In this document: in pieces, positions 49,518 through 61,552 of the stretch
Numbering within the stretch: position 1 is the first letter of the stretch
How the letters are laid out: the number at the start of each line of letters is the position of its first letter
NCBI GenBank assembly: GCA_025201345.1
Contig: JAIXMG010000002.1
Coordinates: 1,302,001-1,366,000, forward strand
DNA: 64,000 nt
DNA from: Thamnidium elegans
Taxonomy: Eukaryota > Mucoromycota > Mucoromycetes > Mucorales > Mucoraceae
Direction: 5' to 3'
The notes under the pieces: model-generated
What the model was told of the DNA's origin: nothing
What the model saw: the letters and a program-made list of their open reading frames with translations, nothing else
The model's database searches: none
Translations under genes and position numbers: made by a program

Positions 49518-50120
49518 ATGAAATTCTTTAAATCAACACACGAATACAGTTATGAATGGAATTTAGTGTCGGCCGCTCAATGGCAAAAATACCCTAATGA
49601 CGAATGTCCACATGTTTCGCATGTTGATGTGTTGAATCGACAATTAGATCCAAAGACAGGAGTTTTAACGACTGAAAGACTTATTACCGTGGACCAGAAT
49701 ATACCCACTATTATCAAAAAGATCCTTGGTAGTACTTCTACTCAATACGTTCGAGAAATTTCCATTATTGACCCACAAAAGAAGACATTAACTATGCGTT
49801 CTATCAACTTGACCTTGTGTAATTTGCTATCTGTTGAAGAAACTATTGTATATCATGAGCATCCTGACGATAAAACAAAGTAAGTTATTTAAAAAAAAAT
49901 TGTTTGTGAGTTTGCGAACTAAGTGAAAAAAAAATACGTATTTTTTAGAACACAATTTACACAACAAGCAGCTATTAAAGCGGGCAGTCTTGTTTCAGGA
50001 TGGTCAAGTGTATTAGAAGAATTTTCTTTAAGAAGATTCAAACAGAATGCTGATGTTGGGCGTGCTGGATTTAACAAAGTTTTGGAAAGATTTGTAGTTA
50101 TGGCTGAAGCCAAAGAATAA
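49518..50120 (+). CDS. PRELI/MSF1 (Ups-like) mitochondrial lipid-transfer protein
   Basis: Proteins of this family shuttle phosphatidic acid or phosphatidylserine across the mitochondrial intermembrane space in complex with Mdm35/TRIAP1. Two exons, about 180 residues. The start MKFFKSTHEYSYEWNLVSAA (49518) is chosen because the family begins this way; an in-frame ATG 60 nt upstream only adds poly-Phe from a T tract. Conserved elements: QWQKYPNDECPHVSHVDVLN, LTTERLITV, YVREISIIDPQKKTLTMRS, NLTLCNLLSVEETIVYHEHP, then the lid helix region FTQQAAIKAGSLVSGWSSVL and a C-terminal helix (VGRAGFNKVLERFV). Domain-only length suggests an Ups1/Ups2/PRELID protein rather than a longer SEC14 fusion. Confidence 0.9.
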
Positions 50121-50498
50121 AAATAAAAAAGATACACGCACAAAAAAAAACATATACACTTCATCAAACGCACACCCTACACACTCACACTCACATTTAC
50201 AGCATAAGAAAAAAAAAAGGAGTTGTTATTTATAATTAAAAAAGCATTAGACTCGTATATTTAAAATAAAATAAAATAAAAACAATAGAAATTTATATAT
50301 TTTCAGGGGTCAATTGCCGTGTGAGTTTATTTAACATGTAGTTTTTTTTTATACGCACACATTTTTTTTTTTGTATTGTTTTAAAAACTAAAATTGACCA
50401 ATCAGTCATAACTAGCTGACACATTTTATATAATTTTATTTTTCTTTTTTTGCGTTTTTCTCTTCTTTTTTATTACTTTTTAATATACTGTTATATAA
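50121..50498. other. Short intergenic region
   Basis: Carries the 3' flank of the PRELI gene and the PEX16 promoter; pyrimidine-rich just before the PEX16 ATG. Nothing else is seen. Confidence 0.4.
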
Positions 50499-51910
50499 AT
50501 GGATTTATACGAAAATTTCTTACTTAAAAATGCTCCACAAATAACTAGTATTGAATCATCCCTTAGATCCCTTACATATATTTTACCTGGTAACAAAAAG
50601 ACAATAAAATTACCCTTATTTCATTTTATTAAATGTTTATGTGTAGGTAGATTTCATGACGCTGAATTGGCTTCTCAAGCACGTATGTTATAATTTTAAT
50701 TTCATCCTTGTATTATTTGTTATTTATCATACTCCTCTTCTTTACATAGTTTATGCTGCTTTAAATCTGATAGGAATTTATCATAATTCCATCATTAAGC
50801 AAGCAGCTCAAGCTCATGCTGATGAAAACAAGACGGGTCCTGTAGAAGAGTCTACTTTTAACAGGTACCTTCAATTTTGGTCATCTCGGTCAAAACTTAA
50901 TACCACGGCTTCTACCTTATTATCCGTCATTTCATATACTCAAGTCTTAATGGAAATGGCCGTTTTAAAAAAGCTTGGACCTAAAAGGCAGTGGGAACTT
51001 GTTGCCTCTTTAGAAGCTTTAAAGTAAGCTTTTCTTCTTCTTAATATATATATGTGTATACTAAAGCTGCGCTGTCTAAACAATAGAGTGTTGTTGAGAT
51101 TGACCTTATTCCAAACAACTGGACAAAGAATGTTACTTTACCCAACTCATTTACAAAGAGATGTAGACCCTTCGACTTTAGTTTCAACAGGACCACAACC
51201 AACTATGAAGGAAGAAGGCTGGGTTGGTAAAAGAACAGGAGTGACAGTACCTTCCTTATCGAGCTCGATTGACCTTAATAATGGATTAAGGCATAAAAAT
51301 GCTCATAATGATGTGACAGATTATTTATTATCTAAAGTATTAACACCAGAAAAACTTCGTAAACCTGAACAAATGGTTCAAGTACAAAAGAATATTTCAA
51401 AAATTGGTGAATTACTTTATATCTTTAGACCCTTAGTTTACGGTAAGAAAAATTATTATTACTCTTTTTTTTTTTTTTTGACATGTGATGGAAAATAGTA
51501 TTATCAATTTTACGTTGGGGTAAACGTTCTTGGAGACCTTGGATTATATCACTTGTCATTGAAATTTTATCACAAGTTACACTCTTAAAGGGTTACGAAT
51601 CAAAGTCAAGTCGTAATAATATGATGGCATTAGAAAAACAAGAGTTTAATAGAAGAATCAAATTAATCTTGTTTAACCTTATGCGTGGTGCCTTCTACTT
51701 GAAGATAACTAGACCTCGCTTAGAAAGATTTTGTAACCGTACCGAATCAAAGCCTATTGTTTCCATGGCAGCAGGTAATTTATATTATATGTTATATATG
51801 GGGGGGGGGCTTTTTTTTTTTTTTTTTACTAACTACAATTTCCTTTAGGTATCCTTCGTGATTATTTACCATTATGGGAAAAGATTTACTTTTACACTTC
51901 TGCATCTTAA
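50499..51910 (+). CDS. PEX16: Peroxisomal membrane protein Pex16
   Basis: Peroxin needed for peroxisome membrane formation, recruiting Pex3 in many eukaryotes and absent from budding yeast. About 370 residues in five exons with clean in-frame joins (for example LASQA to LYAALN, and KVLLRLTLFQTT). Start MDLYENFLLKNAPQITSIES. The conserved blocks include LRSLTYILPG with RFHDAELASQ, then VSYTQ-type ISYTQVLMEMAV, EALKVLLRL, IGELLYIFRPLVYVL, WGKRSWRPWIISLVIEILSQ, and RRIKLILFNLMRGAFY. It ends DYLPLWEKIYFYTSAS. Two or more hydrophobic helices are expected. The Anp1-family gene follows 143 bp downstream on the same strand, a tight head-to-tail spacing. Confidence 0.92.
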
Positions 51911-52053
51911 AAAATATAAAGGGATCTTCTTGTATCAAAACCAACCAATCATTGTACCTATTTTTTGTTGTTGTCGAGTTTCACAAAATTATCTTTTTTT
52001 TCTTACATTCTTTTATTGTTCTCTTTTTTTTTAACTATCAAAAAAGAAAAATC

Positions 52054-53079
52054 ATGTTGTTAAGTTCCAAAGTACAATTGATTGTAATTATATTTGCTAG
52101 TTGTACGTTACTATACTGTTTCTTTAAACCCCCAACTATCGATTCAACGCAATGGGACCCAACCAGATCCTGTAGTAGCAATCCAGACGATTTAACAACT
52201 ACCAATCAATACTCATACATTAATATGAACAGAGAACCTATAGTAAAAACTAAACATTCTAGTCATGTCTTAATTCTTACACCATTTAAACAATCCGTTC
52301 AATTTATCGATAGTTACTTTGATAACGTAAATAAGCAAACTTACCCTCATCATTTAATCTCACTTGGTTTTCTTGCATCCGATTCAACTGATGGCACCAT
52401 TGAAAAATTAAAGGAAAGAGCCGAAAAGGAATCCCATGCCGAAGAATGGAAAAGATTTCATAGTATATCCATCTTTCAAAAGGATTACAAGTATGAGTTA
52501 AAATCAAATGAAGATAGACATGCCTTTAATGTACAAGTACAACGTAGAATCATTATGGCTAAAAGTCGCAACACATTATTGTCTGCTGCTCTCACCGAAA
52601 AACATGAATGGGTACTTTGGTTAGACGGTGATGTGACAGAATACCCAGAGACTTTGTTGGAAGAATTAATCGGGATGGATAAAGATATTATTGTACCCAA
52701 TTGTTACTGGCATTCATATAACGAAGAAGAAGGATACGATAAAAACAATTGGCAAGAGACTGATAAAAGTTGGCAACTCCAAAAGACTTTAAAACCGGAT
52801 GATGTATTGGTGGAGGGTTATCCTGAATTAGTGACACATCGAAAATTATTAATTGATATGAGAAACGAAACTAATAGTGATTTGTTTCATACAGTACCAT
52901 TAGATGCAGTTGGTGGTACGTGTACATTAGTAAAAGCAAAAGTACATCGTGATGGGGCTATTTTTCCCCCTTTCCCTTTTCAACATCAAGTAGAAACTGA
53001 GGGTTTAGCTAAAATGGCTAAAGCTTTAGGTTATGAGGTATGGGGATTACCTAATTATATAGTCTATCATTACATTTAA
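52054..53079 (+). CDS. Anp1/Mnn9/Van1-family alpha-mannosyltransferase
   Basis: Golgi type II membrane enzyme; the yeast relatives form M-Pol complexes that extend the N-glycan mannan backbone. Single exon, about 341 residues, start MLLSSKVQLIVIIFASCTLL (52054) which itself is the signal-anchor. The frame is open upstream but crosses the PEX16 end and poly-T tracts, so it is not used. Catalytic domain: HVLILTPFKQSVQFIDSYFD, SLGFLASDSTDGTIEKL, RRIIMAKSRNTLLSAAL, then WVLWLDGDVTEYPETLLEEL with the metal-binding DxD (DGD), IIVPNCYWHSY, VGGTCTLVKAKVHRDGAIFP and ETEGLAKMAKALGYEVWGLP. All match the Anp1 family; which of Mnn9, Van1 or Anp1 it corresponds to is open. Confidence 0.92.
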   Translation: MLLSSKVQLIVIIFASCTLLYCFFKPPTIDSTQWDPTRSCSSNPDDLTTTNQYSYINMNREPIVKTKHSSHVLILTPFKQSVQFIDSYFDNVNKQTYPHHLISLGFLASDSTDGTIEKLKERAEKESHAEEWKRFHSISIFQKDYKYELKSNEDRHAFNVQVQRRIIMAKSRNTLLSAALTEKHEWVLWLDGDVTEYPETLLEELIGMDKDIIVPNCYWHSYNEEEGYDKNNWQETDKSWQLQKTLKPDDVLVEGYPELVTHRKLLIDMRNETNSDLFHTVPLDAVGGTCTLVKAKVHRDGAIFPPFPFQHQVETEGLAKMAKALGYEVWGLPNYIVYHYI

Positions 53080-53219
53080 AATCCCTTCATTAAAAACCCT
53101 GCTAAAAATAAAAAGACATCATCGCTTTTTTTTTTAGGTCTCACTTTTTTTCTTTTTTTTTTCTTTCTCTTTCTCTCTTTCTCTCTTTCTCTCTTTCCCT
53201 TTTTTCTTTTATAACATAA

Positions 53220-54938
53220 ATGTCTTCAACTAAAGAACACTATAATTTACTTACTTGGTTAACACATATCAAACACGTCCACGATATTAAAAAAGTAATT
53301 CCAATACTTTCACACCCAAAACAGCCAAAAGACGTTGTTGTCTCTACCGTCACCATCATACGAGAAAAGAACCCCAAGTCAAAATCAGCTCGTCGAAAGA
53401 GTAATATTACATTTCTCAAGAACAATCTAATTCGATTCCATAGACCTCACGGTTTATTTTTTAAAAAGCAAGCAGAAAAGGAGCAGCAAGATCATGGTAA
53501 TAGTATTGAATGTAGTTGTTGTGCGCAAGGATGTTGCTCAACTTCTAGACTTCATAGACATTCTACTTCTACTCTATCCTTAAACGAAGCAGATGATGAA
53601 CTGGATTCATACGATGATGACAGTATACAATCTAAAGATGGTACCAAGTTACCACCTTGTATGTGCCCTACTACTATTACTGCAGAAACTGGATCTGAAC
53701 AAAGCGATACTATTTCTGATAAGACTATGACCAGTAGAGAAAATTCAATATATTCTCTACCGGCCGAATTAGATAGCCCAGAAGTCGGATTTAAAAAATT
53801 ACAACAAGATGGTGATTTGGTTGATTATGATGATATTAGTGACTTGACTGAAAGTAACTATTCTGACAATTACCCAATTAATATACAGTCGTATTCTAGA
53901 TCGGTTGTACGTAATCGTTTAATCCGTCTTGCATTAAATGGGTAAAGTATATATATTTGTTTTTGTTTTGAAACTGACAGGTAATAATGCATTGTTTGTA
54001 AAAAAAAAATAGACCGTTTCAAAGTCCTATTGATACGGACCAAAAAAAGCAAGTTTTGCAAGTTGGCTGTGGTAATGGAGATTGGTGTGTAGATATAGCA
54101 GCCTATTTTCCAAACTGGTTAGTTGTAGGAATAGACGATAAAACAGGCGGTCCTATTCAAAATCATCGAAAGGTTCCTAAAAACTTTAAATTTATTCGGT
54201 GTTATTACGATCTATTACGAACCATGAAAGATATACCTAGCGATTCATTTGATTTAGTCTATTGTCGTTTCTTGATATTTACTTACGGTACCGACAAATA
54301 TAATGAGTTAATTAACGAATCTTATCGTATTTGTAAACCAGGTGGGTTTGTTGAATTCTATGAGTTGGATATGAGGATTTATGGAAATCCAAAGGCTGGG
54401 CCCATGACTCATCGATTAAATTCAAAAGGTATATTTATATAAAATAAACTTTTTTATATGTAACTAACGCACCGTTTTAGTGTTTCGATCAATGGAACAA
54501 TATAATTTAAACCCTCGTCTGGCTAGAAAATTAGGCGACATGGTATCAGACCAATTTAATATACCGTCCCAAAAGCCATCTAGCAACGATACAAACAAAA
54601 CAAAACAATATAAAAAGGAACACTTCAATACCAATTATACTTCATTACCGCTAGGTTTATGGGGTGGTAAATTAGGTGTTATGTTTCGAGATGATATTAA
54701 TGACTTATTTGAAAACTTTGAACTAAATCAACAAGAATCATGTCCTCGTCATAGAGTTCAGTTACAACGAACAGATAGTTCGAGTAGTTATAACAATGAA
54801 GATGACGACGAAAATAATATTCTTTTACCGGAAGAAATTGAAGTGATGGATAATGAAATGGAATCTAAAAAATCTTTTATGAATTTACATCACGTTTATG
54901 CCCAAAAGAATAAAGTACAAGACGAACTTTCGCTATAA
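53220..54938 (+). CDS. SAM-dependent methyltransferase with disordered N-terminus
   Basis: About 520 residues in three exons, start MSSTKEHYNLLTWLTHIKHV. The first ~240 residues are basic then acidic and disordered, with a Cys cluster (ECSCCAQGCCSTSR; later PPCMCP). A class I methyltransferase fold starts after the first intron: LQVGCGNGDWCVDIAAYFP (SAM motif I), VVGIDDK, FDLVYCRFLIF and YRICKPGGFVEFYELDM. An insert and a C-terminal part with acidic Ser-rich tail follow. This layout is shared by many fungal TMT-type or LaeA-like proteins whose substrates are unknown. The Cys cluster could bind metal but lacks a standard finger spacing. Confidence 0.8.
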
Positions 54939-55072
54939 TTTTTTTTCTTAAAAAAAATAGAACTGATAATAATAATAAAAACTATTTATTGTTATCATTT
55001 TTCATCCAGTAAATAAATAACAGAGATATATATGTATTAAAACAGATATGTAAAAGAGAAGAGGAATAAGAT

Positions 55073-56431
<1,359 letters not shown>

Positions 56432-58017
56432 TTTTTAAATGATAAATAAAAAGATAATAATGACAGTGAAGACGTTGAATCAGAACCTTTTTATACGTTT
56501 TTATGAGGTTTATATTCCGAAATACAGAAAAATAAGTGACAATCTTTTATTATTAATACAATGAATTAATAATCAGAAAGGGACACGTTTATTTTCATAG
56601 GGCAAAACATATCGAGTTTTTTTTTCTTTTAACGACGTCAAAGTTACGTGTCACTTTTATTATAAGCCATTAGCAAATAAAAGGTCAGTGTGTTTGTGCA
56701 GTTATAAATACAAATTGTGGTACAGTATTTAACTAAGCTGGCATTGGTCTATGAATCGCAGGATTTTTTAGCTTTAATTCTCGATATTGTCATATGTAAG
56801 ACATAAGGGGTAAACGAATCAAACGTAAAACTTTGGTAATTTTTTGATAAATTTAAATTATCTCCCATTAACCTAGAAGCATTTTTTTTTTGCGGCTCTC
56901 TACTAATGCTCTACAATACTTGTGTTCCTACTGTCAAGGATTATTATAGCTATATCCAAAATGATACGTACAATTATATTGTATATGTCTCACAACCTTT
57001 TAACAACTTATTACTAATATTTTGATCCGCGTTATTTAAATAAATTTATTTCGTGAAAGAAAAAAAGACAGCATAGAAATCAACCTCTACATGGATTCTA
57101 TCACGCAATTATGTAACAACAATGTATTTGAATGCGCGAATACATATAAACGATAGAAGGACGACAATAGCCCATGTAAAAACTCGCTCGCGAATTTTGG
57201 TACAGGTAGTTAAAAAAAAAGATCGCCTGAAACGTAGAGAATAGGAATCTTGCACAAGCCACTATTTCTTTTTTTTATTCCTTATTGATCTTGTGAGTAA
57301 GTCCTTCCTTTCCGCATATAAAGATGTCTTTCTAAAAGGAAAGAAAGAAGCTGAAAAGAAGAAAAAACAGGTACGCTAATTAAAATTATGTAAAGTTTTT
57401 GATACTATAATGGGTGGCGATATCAATACTATATTTCGAAGAATATCTGGATACAATGAATTGAAGAGTCCTTTAAATCGCTATAATTCATCATTGTTTA
57501 TTCGTCATTATTTTAAATATTTATTTTTTACGTAAACATCGGGGTATCACTGCTGAAAAAAAAAAAGGAATGCCTTTAGCAATGATTGAAATATGGATGT
57601 TTGGATAATTAAAATTCTGAAAAGGCTTCTTCTACCCGAGTTACATACTAGAAGTTAGTTTCTTGGAGTATATTTTTAGTATCAAACATTGGAAACTGCT
57701 TGTTTTCTATATTTCTTTTTGTCCAAAATAAAAGTGATTTTTGAACAATGACTACACTCTTATTTTTTGCGGTAGAGTTTTTTTTTAGATGGGTTAACAA
57801 GAAATGCCAAATAAGAGTACTTTACAATCGCCGTTTTTTCTAAAAAAAATAAAGGCAATATTGAACTACTTATTCTAAACTACATTACTTAAATAAAATC
57901 TCGTTGCTTTTTAGTTCGCTTTGACAGAAACCGCTCCAAAAATAAAAACAATGTACAACGTTTTATTACTGGATATATAATTATCTCATCATAGAACATA
58001 GCTTTTCTTGTTATTTA
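56432..58017. other. Gene-free region upstream of the OYE gene
   Basis: Contains the OYE promoter and about 1.5 kb without a supported gene. At 57300-57370 the plus strand has a short Lys/Glu-rich open stretch (SAYKDVFLKGKKEAEKKKKQ) followed by GTACGC, which could be a decayed exon. One copy of ggatatataattatc is at 57971. Confidence 0.35.
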
Positions 58018-58740
58018 TTTCCAAGAGAATTAAATAAATCAGCTTGATCTGGAGAGCTAAAAACATCCTATTTCCAAAATATGCGTGTTAATCTGAATTC
58101 GATACAAGCTAAAAGGTAATATCATCTCACCATATCATACCTTTAGCTAAAGCCTTTACGGGAAAAAAAAAACTAGTTAGTATCTGTAATTTTTACCTTT
58201 TAACTGCTTATATTACTTACTGAAACAATGTTATCCTCTTCTTGAGTTTCTTCTTCTTCTTCTTCTAATAATCCCTATTGGTGATATACGTGACCTTTTT
58301 AGTTTAAAATTGGAAAATCGCAGCCATACTCCCAGCTGCTTTTCTTTACTGGGGAACTAATGGTAAATTCATCACGATAGATTAGTTTCAGTTATTTAAA
58401 ATATTACAATATATGTAAACATATAGAGGATATGAAGTAAGCAGGTCTCTCAAAATGGTATACATTTGTGTTTAAGGTTCTGCAATGATATTTCATAGAA
58501 TATGACATCCTCCAATACATATTCTGCTGGCAAATATAACTTTTTAAAAGCTAGTAATAAAGAATAAATGAATATAATAAGTTGTATCGATTATTTGAAT
58601 GTATTGTTCACCTGGTCCAAAGTCCTTTTTATACTTCAGGTCTATATACCATTAATCTGACGTTGTAGTTTTTTTTCTTTTCTTGATATTTTTGATACCA
58701 AACTATTCTGTTCTGCAAGCAATTTTGTTTTTGTCTTCCT
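58018..58740 (-). pseudogene. Exon-like traces of an unidentified minus-strand gene
   Basis: Several pieces look like exons: LLAEQNSLVSKISRKEKKLQ (58730-58660) before a GT site, LKYKKDFGP (about 58643-58612), EYVLEDVIFYEISLQN, LLEEEEEETQEEDNIVS (58275-58222) followed by GTAAGT, a perfect TACTAAC branch and a short exon ALAK, then DQADLFNSLGNK-stop (about 58015). Phases can be joined only with special acceptor choices and no start is found. Coiled coil followed by DFGP and YEIS is loosely like glucosidase II beta, but its hallmark Cys and N-terminal repeats are absent. Probably a decayed or very diverged gene. Confidence 0.25.
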
Positions 58741-58756
58741 GGATATATAATTATCC

Positions 58757-59300
58757 TTATTCAGCTCTCATTCAAATGATACTTTTAACCACCGTAAACG
58801 GGACTGCGAAAGCCCTTTGATAATTTTGATAACTTGTTTTAGGGGCTTCCCTTGTTTACCAAGTAAACTAGGAAAGTGTAATGATTAAAACCTGGATTTG
58901 AGGGAAAATAGAAAGATATAAATGTTATAAAATGCTTGATATGTAACCATTCTTATACAAAGAACAGTGTTTCGTAATAAGTGATTTTTTGCATCTCTTT
59001 TTTTTACAATGATTCTTATTTACACTTGAAATGAACACTTTCCTATCTTTTTTTTTTTATTTTTTATTTTAATAAAGATATCTGGTACATTAAATATGTA
59101 TAGTATTTACTTTAAAGAGGGATTATAAACTACCCGGAACGCAATCATAGTATCTCACTGTGGAAAATTTTTCATTGAATTTACTGAAAGTTTGCATTTT
59201 CAGTGTTTTTAAGACTGAAAAATTTCAGTGGTTTTCAGTTGTGTTTTTATTTTTTTAAAAAAAATACGTTTTATTACTGGCAATAAATATATAAAAAAAA
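58757..59300. other. Intergenic region
   Basis: AT-rich; nothing coding supported. A short plus/minus phrase with cagtgtttttaagactgaaaaatttcagtggttttcagt (59200-59240) is locally repetitive. Confidence 0.35.
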
Positions 59301-59322
59301 TTACTGTTCATCATCTTCATCG

Positions 59323-59624
59323 TCAAAAACTACCAATTTGCGTCTTTTGGCTGATATTCCGGTTCTTAAGAGAATGTTCTCGACCTAGAATTCCGGTATT
59401 TTCATCACTATCGTCTGCATTATCAGCAACTTTCTTTCCTTTTTTGCATCCTAGTATTTTAAATAAAGTAAAGTTAGTTTAATATCTTTAAAACTATTCG
59501 CTTATATTACCTTTTTATTATTGATGTAATGCAATTTATTTTGGTATGCTTTTTCTACAATAAAACTTATAGCCCAATCGTCTTGGCAAGCGACAAGTTT
59601 CTTTGCTCCAATCGAACTTGCCAT
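59323..59624 (-). CDS. Small two-exon protein, unknown; C-terminal frame ambiguous
   Basis: Start ATG at 59624 (MASSIGAKKLVACQDDWAIS then FIVEKAYQNKLHYINNKK), a GT-AG intron at about 59460-59511 with an ACTAAC branch, then exon 2 DAKKGKKVADNADDSDENTG. The chosen frame stops after TQIGSF at 59323 (about 80 residues). In another frame exon 2 ends KRRKLVVFDDEDDEQ-stop at 59301, which looks like a genuine basic-acidic C-terminus, so a 1-nt shift or different splice may have occurred. Possible upstream exons exist (AGAVDPEAVYKQ at about 59770-59805, MAPKTNSLSDYRND at 60023). No function is recognised. Confidence 0.3.
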
Positions 59625-60825
59625 TGACTTCGTTAAAACTATAAGTTTCGTTTTTTTTTTTCTAAAAAAAAAGATCGAGGTCACCCCAGAACGGAATCGT
59701 ATCATTTGATTCTTCGAAATCAAGAAAAAAAATTTTAATCCTGTAGTAAGCATGTTTTGATACCTGCTTATAAACTGCTTCAGGATCAACTGCGCCAGCT
59801 GTTATATCCAAGTAATATACAGTAATATAATTTATACCTAGTTTTACACAAAACTATACACAAATGTAATATTAGCTACATATTACTTAGATCTTATTAC
59901 TATTCTATATATCGACGAGATTAATGTAATAACAAAGTATTAGTATAACAAGCTATTGAAGTGACATAATTATATAAATACATCATTTCTATAATCAGAC
60001 AAAGAATTGGTTTTGGGAGCCATCAGAAAGAAACAATAAGAAGACGAAGAATATTTAAGAAAAAAAAAATATTACAACAACATCGAAAATTGTAATGTTT
60101 CGCAGACCGAGAACTATGAAATATATATTTTATGGTGGAAAACAAACCTTAACTATTCGTCGTATATTCATTTTCTAAAAATTCCTGAATGTTCCAAGTG
60201 TCAAGCACATGTTTTGTCAAGATACTATAGCTCCCAGCATTTTGGCGTTTCCTCTTCTTGTGATTTGGACGAAAGTGCGTTGTTCTTCGTAGGCAAAAAG
60301 GCTATAACTATTGGACAAAAGCATCTTTCAGCTTTTCATACTCATTTACAGCACAAGTGCCACATAATCGCATCACAGCAATAAAAAGCTATGTGCCGAT
60401 AATGTTGTAGTTACGACCGATACTCTTTTCGTTTATAAATATGCCAAAAACTTGAGCATATTTAACTATCGTTCGAAAACTCTGGCCCTTGTCTACTTTT
60501 ACCAGAATATCAGTTTAAATGCTGCTGGTATTCCGTACTGCAATATTACGGAGAAATCACAGTCTGATATGGTGAAGAGTTCTGTAGTCATTGTCACTTC
60601 TTCCTTTGTTTGCCCTTTTGGTTTATTAAATTCTTTAAATGATGGTATGGCTTATTTTATTTGGCCTCGAACGAGAAGAGAATTAGTTAAAACCGATCCT
60701 GGAAGCGATATATTTACAATGAACTTCGTTATTTAGCCTCAAAGCAAGTAAAGTAATAAAAACCGTCATTTGTGACAAAAACTTTATTATTCGTTTTTTT
60801 TTAACAAAAATTAATTTATTTGACT
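59625..60825. other. Gene-poor region
   Basis: Contains possible 5' exons of the preceding small gene. A plus-strand frame at 60452-60736 stays open for 94 codons but has no recognisable domain and may be debris of an element. No RNA gene is seen. Confidence 0.3.
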
Positions 60826-61222
60826 GCAAATGATGCTGAAGTATCAGAAATTTTTGATACAGAAATGACAGAAGCATATGATGCTAAAGTACCAGAAATT
60901 CTTGATACAGAAATGTCAGAAGCAAATGATGCTGAAACTTCAGAAATAATTGATACAGAAATGTCAGAAGTTAATGATATAGATCTTCCCCTGGACCTAT
61001 TCAAAAGACTTCTGTCATTTCTGTATCAAGCATTTCTGAAATTTCAACATCATTTGCCTCTGTCATTTCTGTGTCAATTACTTCTGGAATTTCAACATCG
61101 TTTGCTTCTGTCATTTCTGTGTCAATTATTTCTGGAATTTCAACATCGTTTGCTTCCGTCATTTCAGTATCAATTATTTCTGAAATTTCAACATCATTTG
61201 CTTCTGTCATTTCAGTATCGAT
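60826..61222. repeat. 48-bp coding minisatellite in inverted (palindromic) arrangement
   Basis: Unit of 16 codons, consensus DTEMTEANDVEISEII. On the minus strand four full units plus a partial run from 61222 to 61010. On the plus strand about two full units with partial units on both sides run from 60826 to 60978 (for example DTEMTEAYDAKVPEIL and DTEMSEANDAETSEII). The arms face each other across about 30 bp centred near 60993. The minus arm is nearly homogeneous and the plus arm is more diverged. Both arms stay open in the repeat frame. Confidence 0.85.
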
Positions 61223-61552
61223 GCGGGAGTTATCAATATGAAGACGACGAAAGGAGTCGGTCAAGTCATTCAAGAGCATCTCCATATTATTTTCATCATT
61301 TTGGTCAATATCATTCATGTATACATCTTCATCTTTTTCGAGAACTGGACCATTAAAATATTGTTGTGTAAATTTGTGTTTTCTTTTTTGACATATTGGC
61401 CCTATTGTTTCACTATCACTGTCTATTAAAAAGTTATTATGTAATGAGTAACGAAAAAAAGGAGGATGTTTTGTATTATTCTTACTATCATTTAAGGAAG
61501 CATGGGATTGTTTAATTGACAGACTGGCCACTGTCAACGGCTGTTCATACAA
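61001..61552 (-). CDS. Acidic repeat protein, unknown function
   Basis: Open frame of 183 residues starting at ATG 61552 (MYEQPLTVASLSIKQSHASL). The first 110 residues are ordinary-looking sequence (HPPFFRYSLHNNFLIDSDSE; MNDIDQNDENNMEMLLNDLT; SFRRLHIDNSRI). The last 72 are tandem 16-residue units (IDTEMTEANDVEISEI and variants), strongly acidic and with no Cys, Trp or Arg. The stop comes after TEMTEVF, exactly where the array meets its inverted partner. The upstream side has a GTAAGT-like site near 61630, so 5' exons are possible. No homologue is recognised. Confidence 0.45.
   Translation of the reverse strand: MYEQPLTVASLSIKQSHASLNDSKNNTKHPPFFRYSLHNNFLIDSDSETIGPICQKRKHKFTQQYFNGPVLEKDEDVYMNDIDQNDENNMEMLLNDLTDSFRRLHIDNSRIDTEMTEANDVEISEIIDTEMTEANDVEIPEIIDTEMTEANDVEIPEVIDTEMTEANDVEISEMLDTEMTEVF

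Noticed and set aside
51874..52053. N-terminal extension of the mannosyltransferase
   Set aside because: The frame overlaps the end of PEX16 and runs through poly-T; the ATG at 52054 begins a proper signal-anchor.
58018..58740. Glucosidase II beta (PRKCSH) gene
   Set aside because: Only a coiled coil, DFGP and YEIS match loosely; the N-terminal DGSDE repeats, MRH cysteines and HDEL are missing.
60452..60736. 94-codon plus-strand frame
   Set aside because: No domain, no splice or promoter support, and composition like the surrounding debris.
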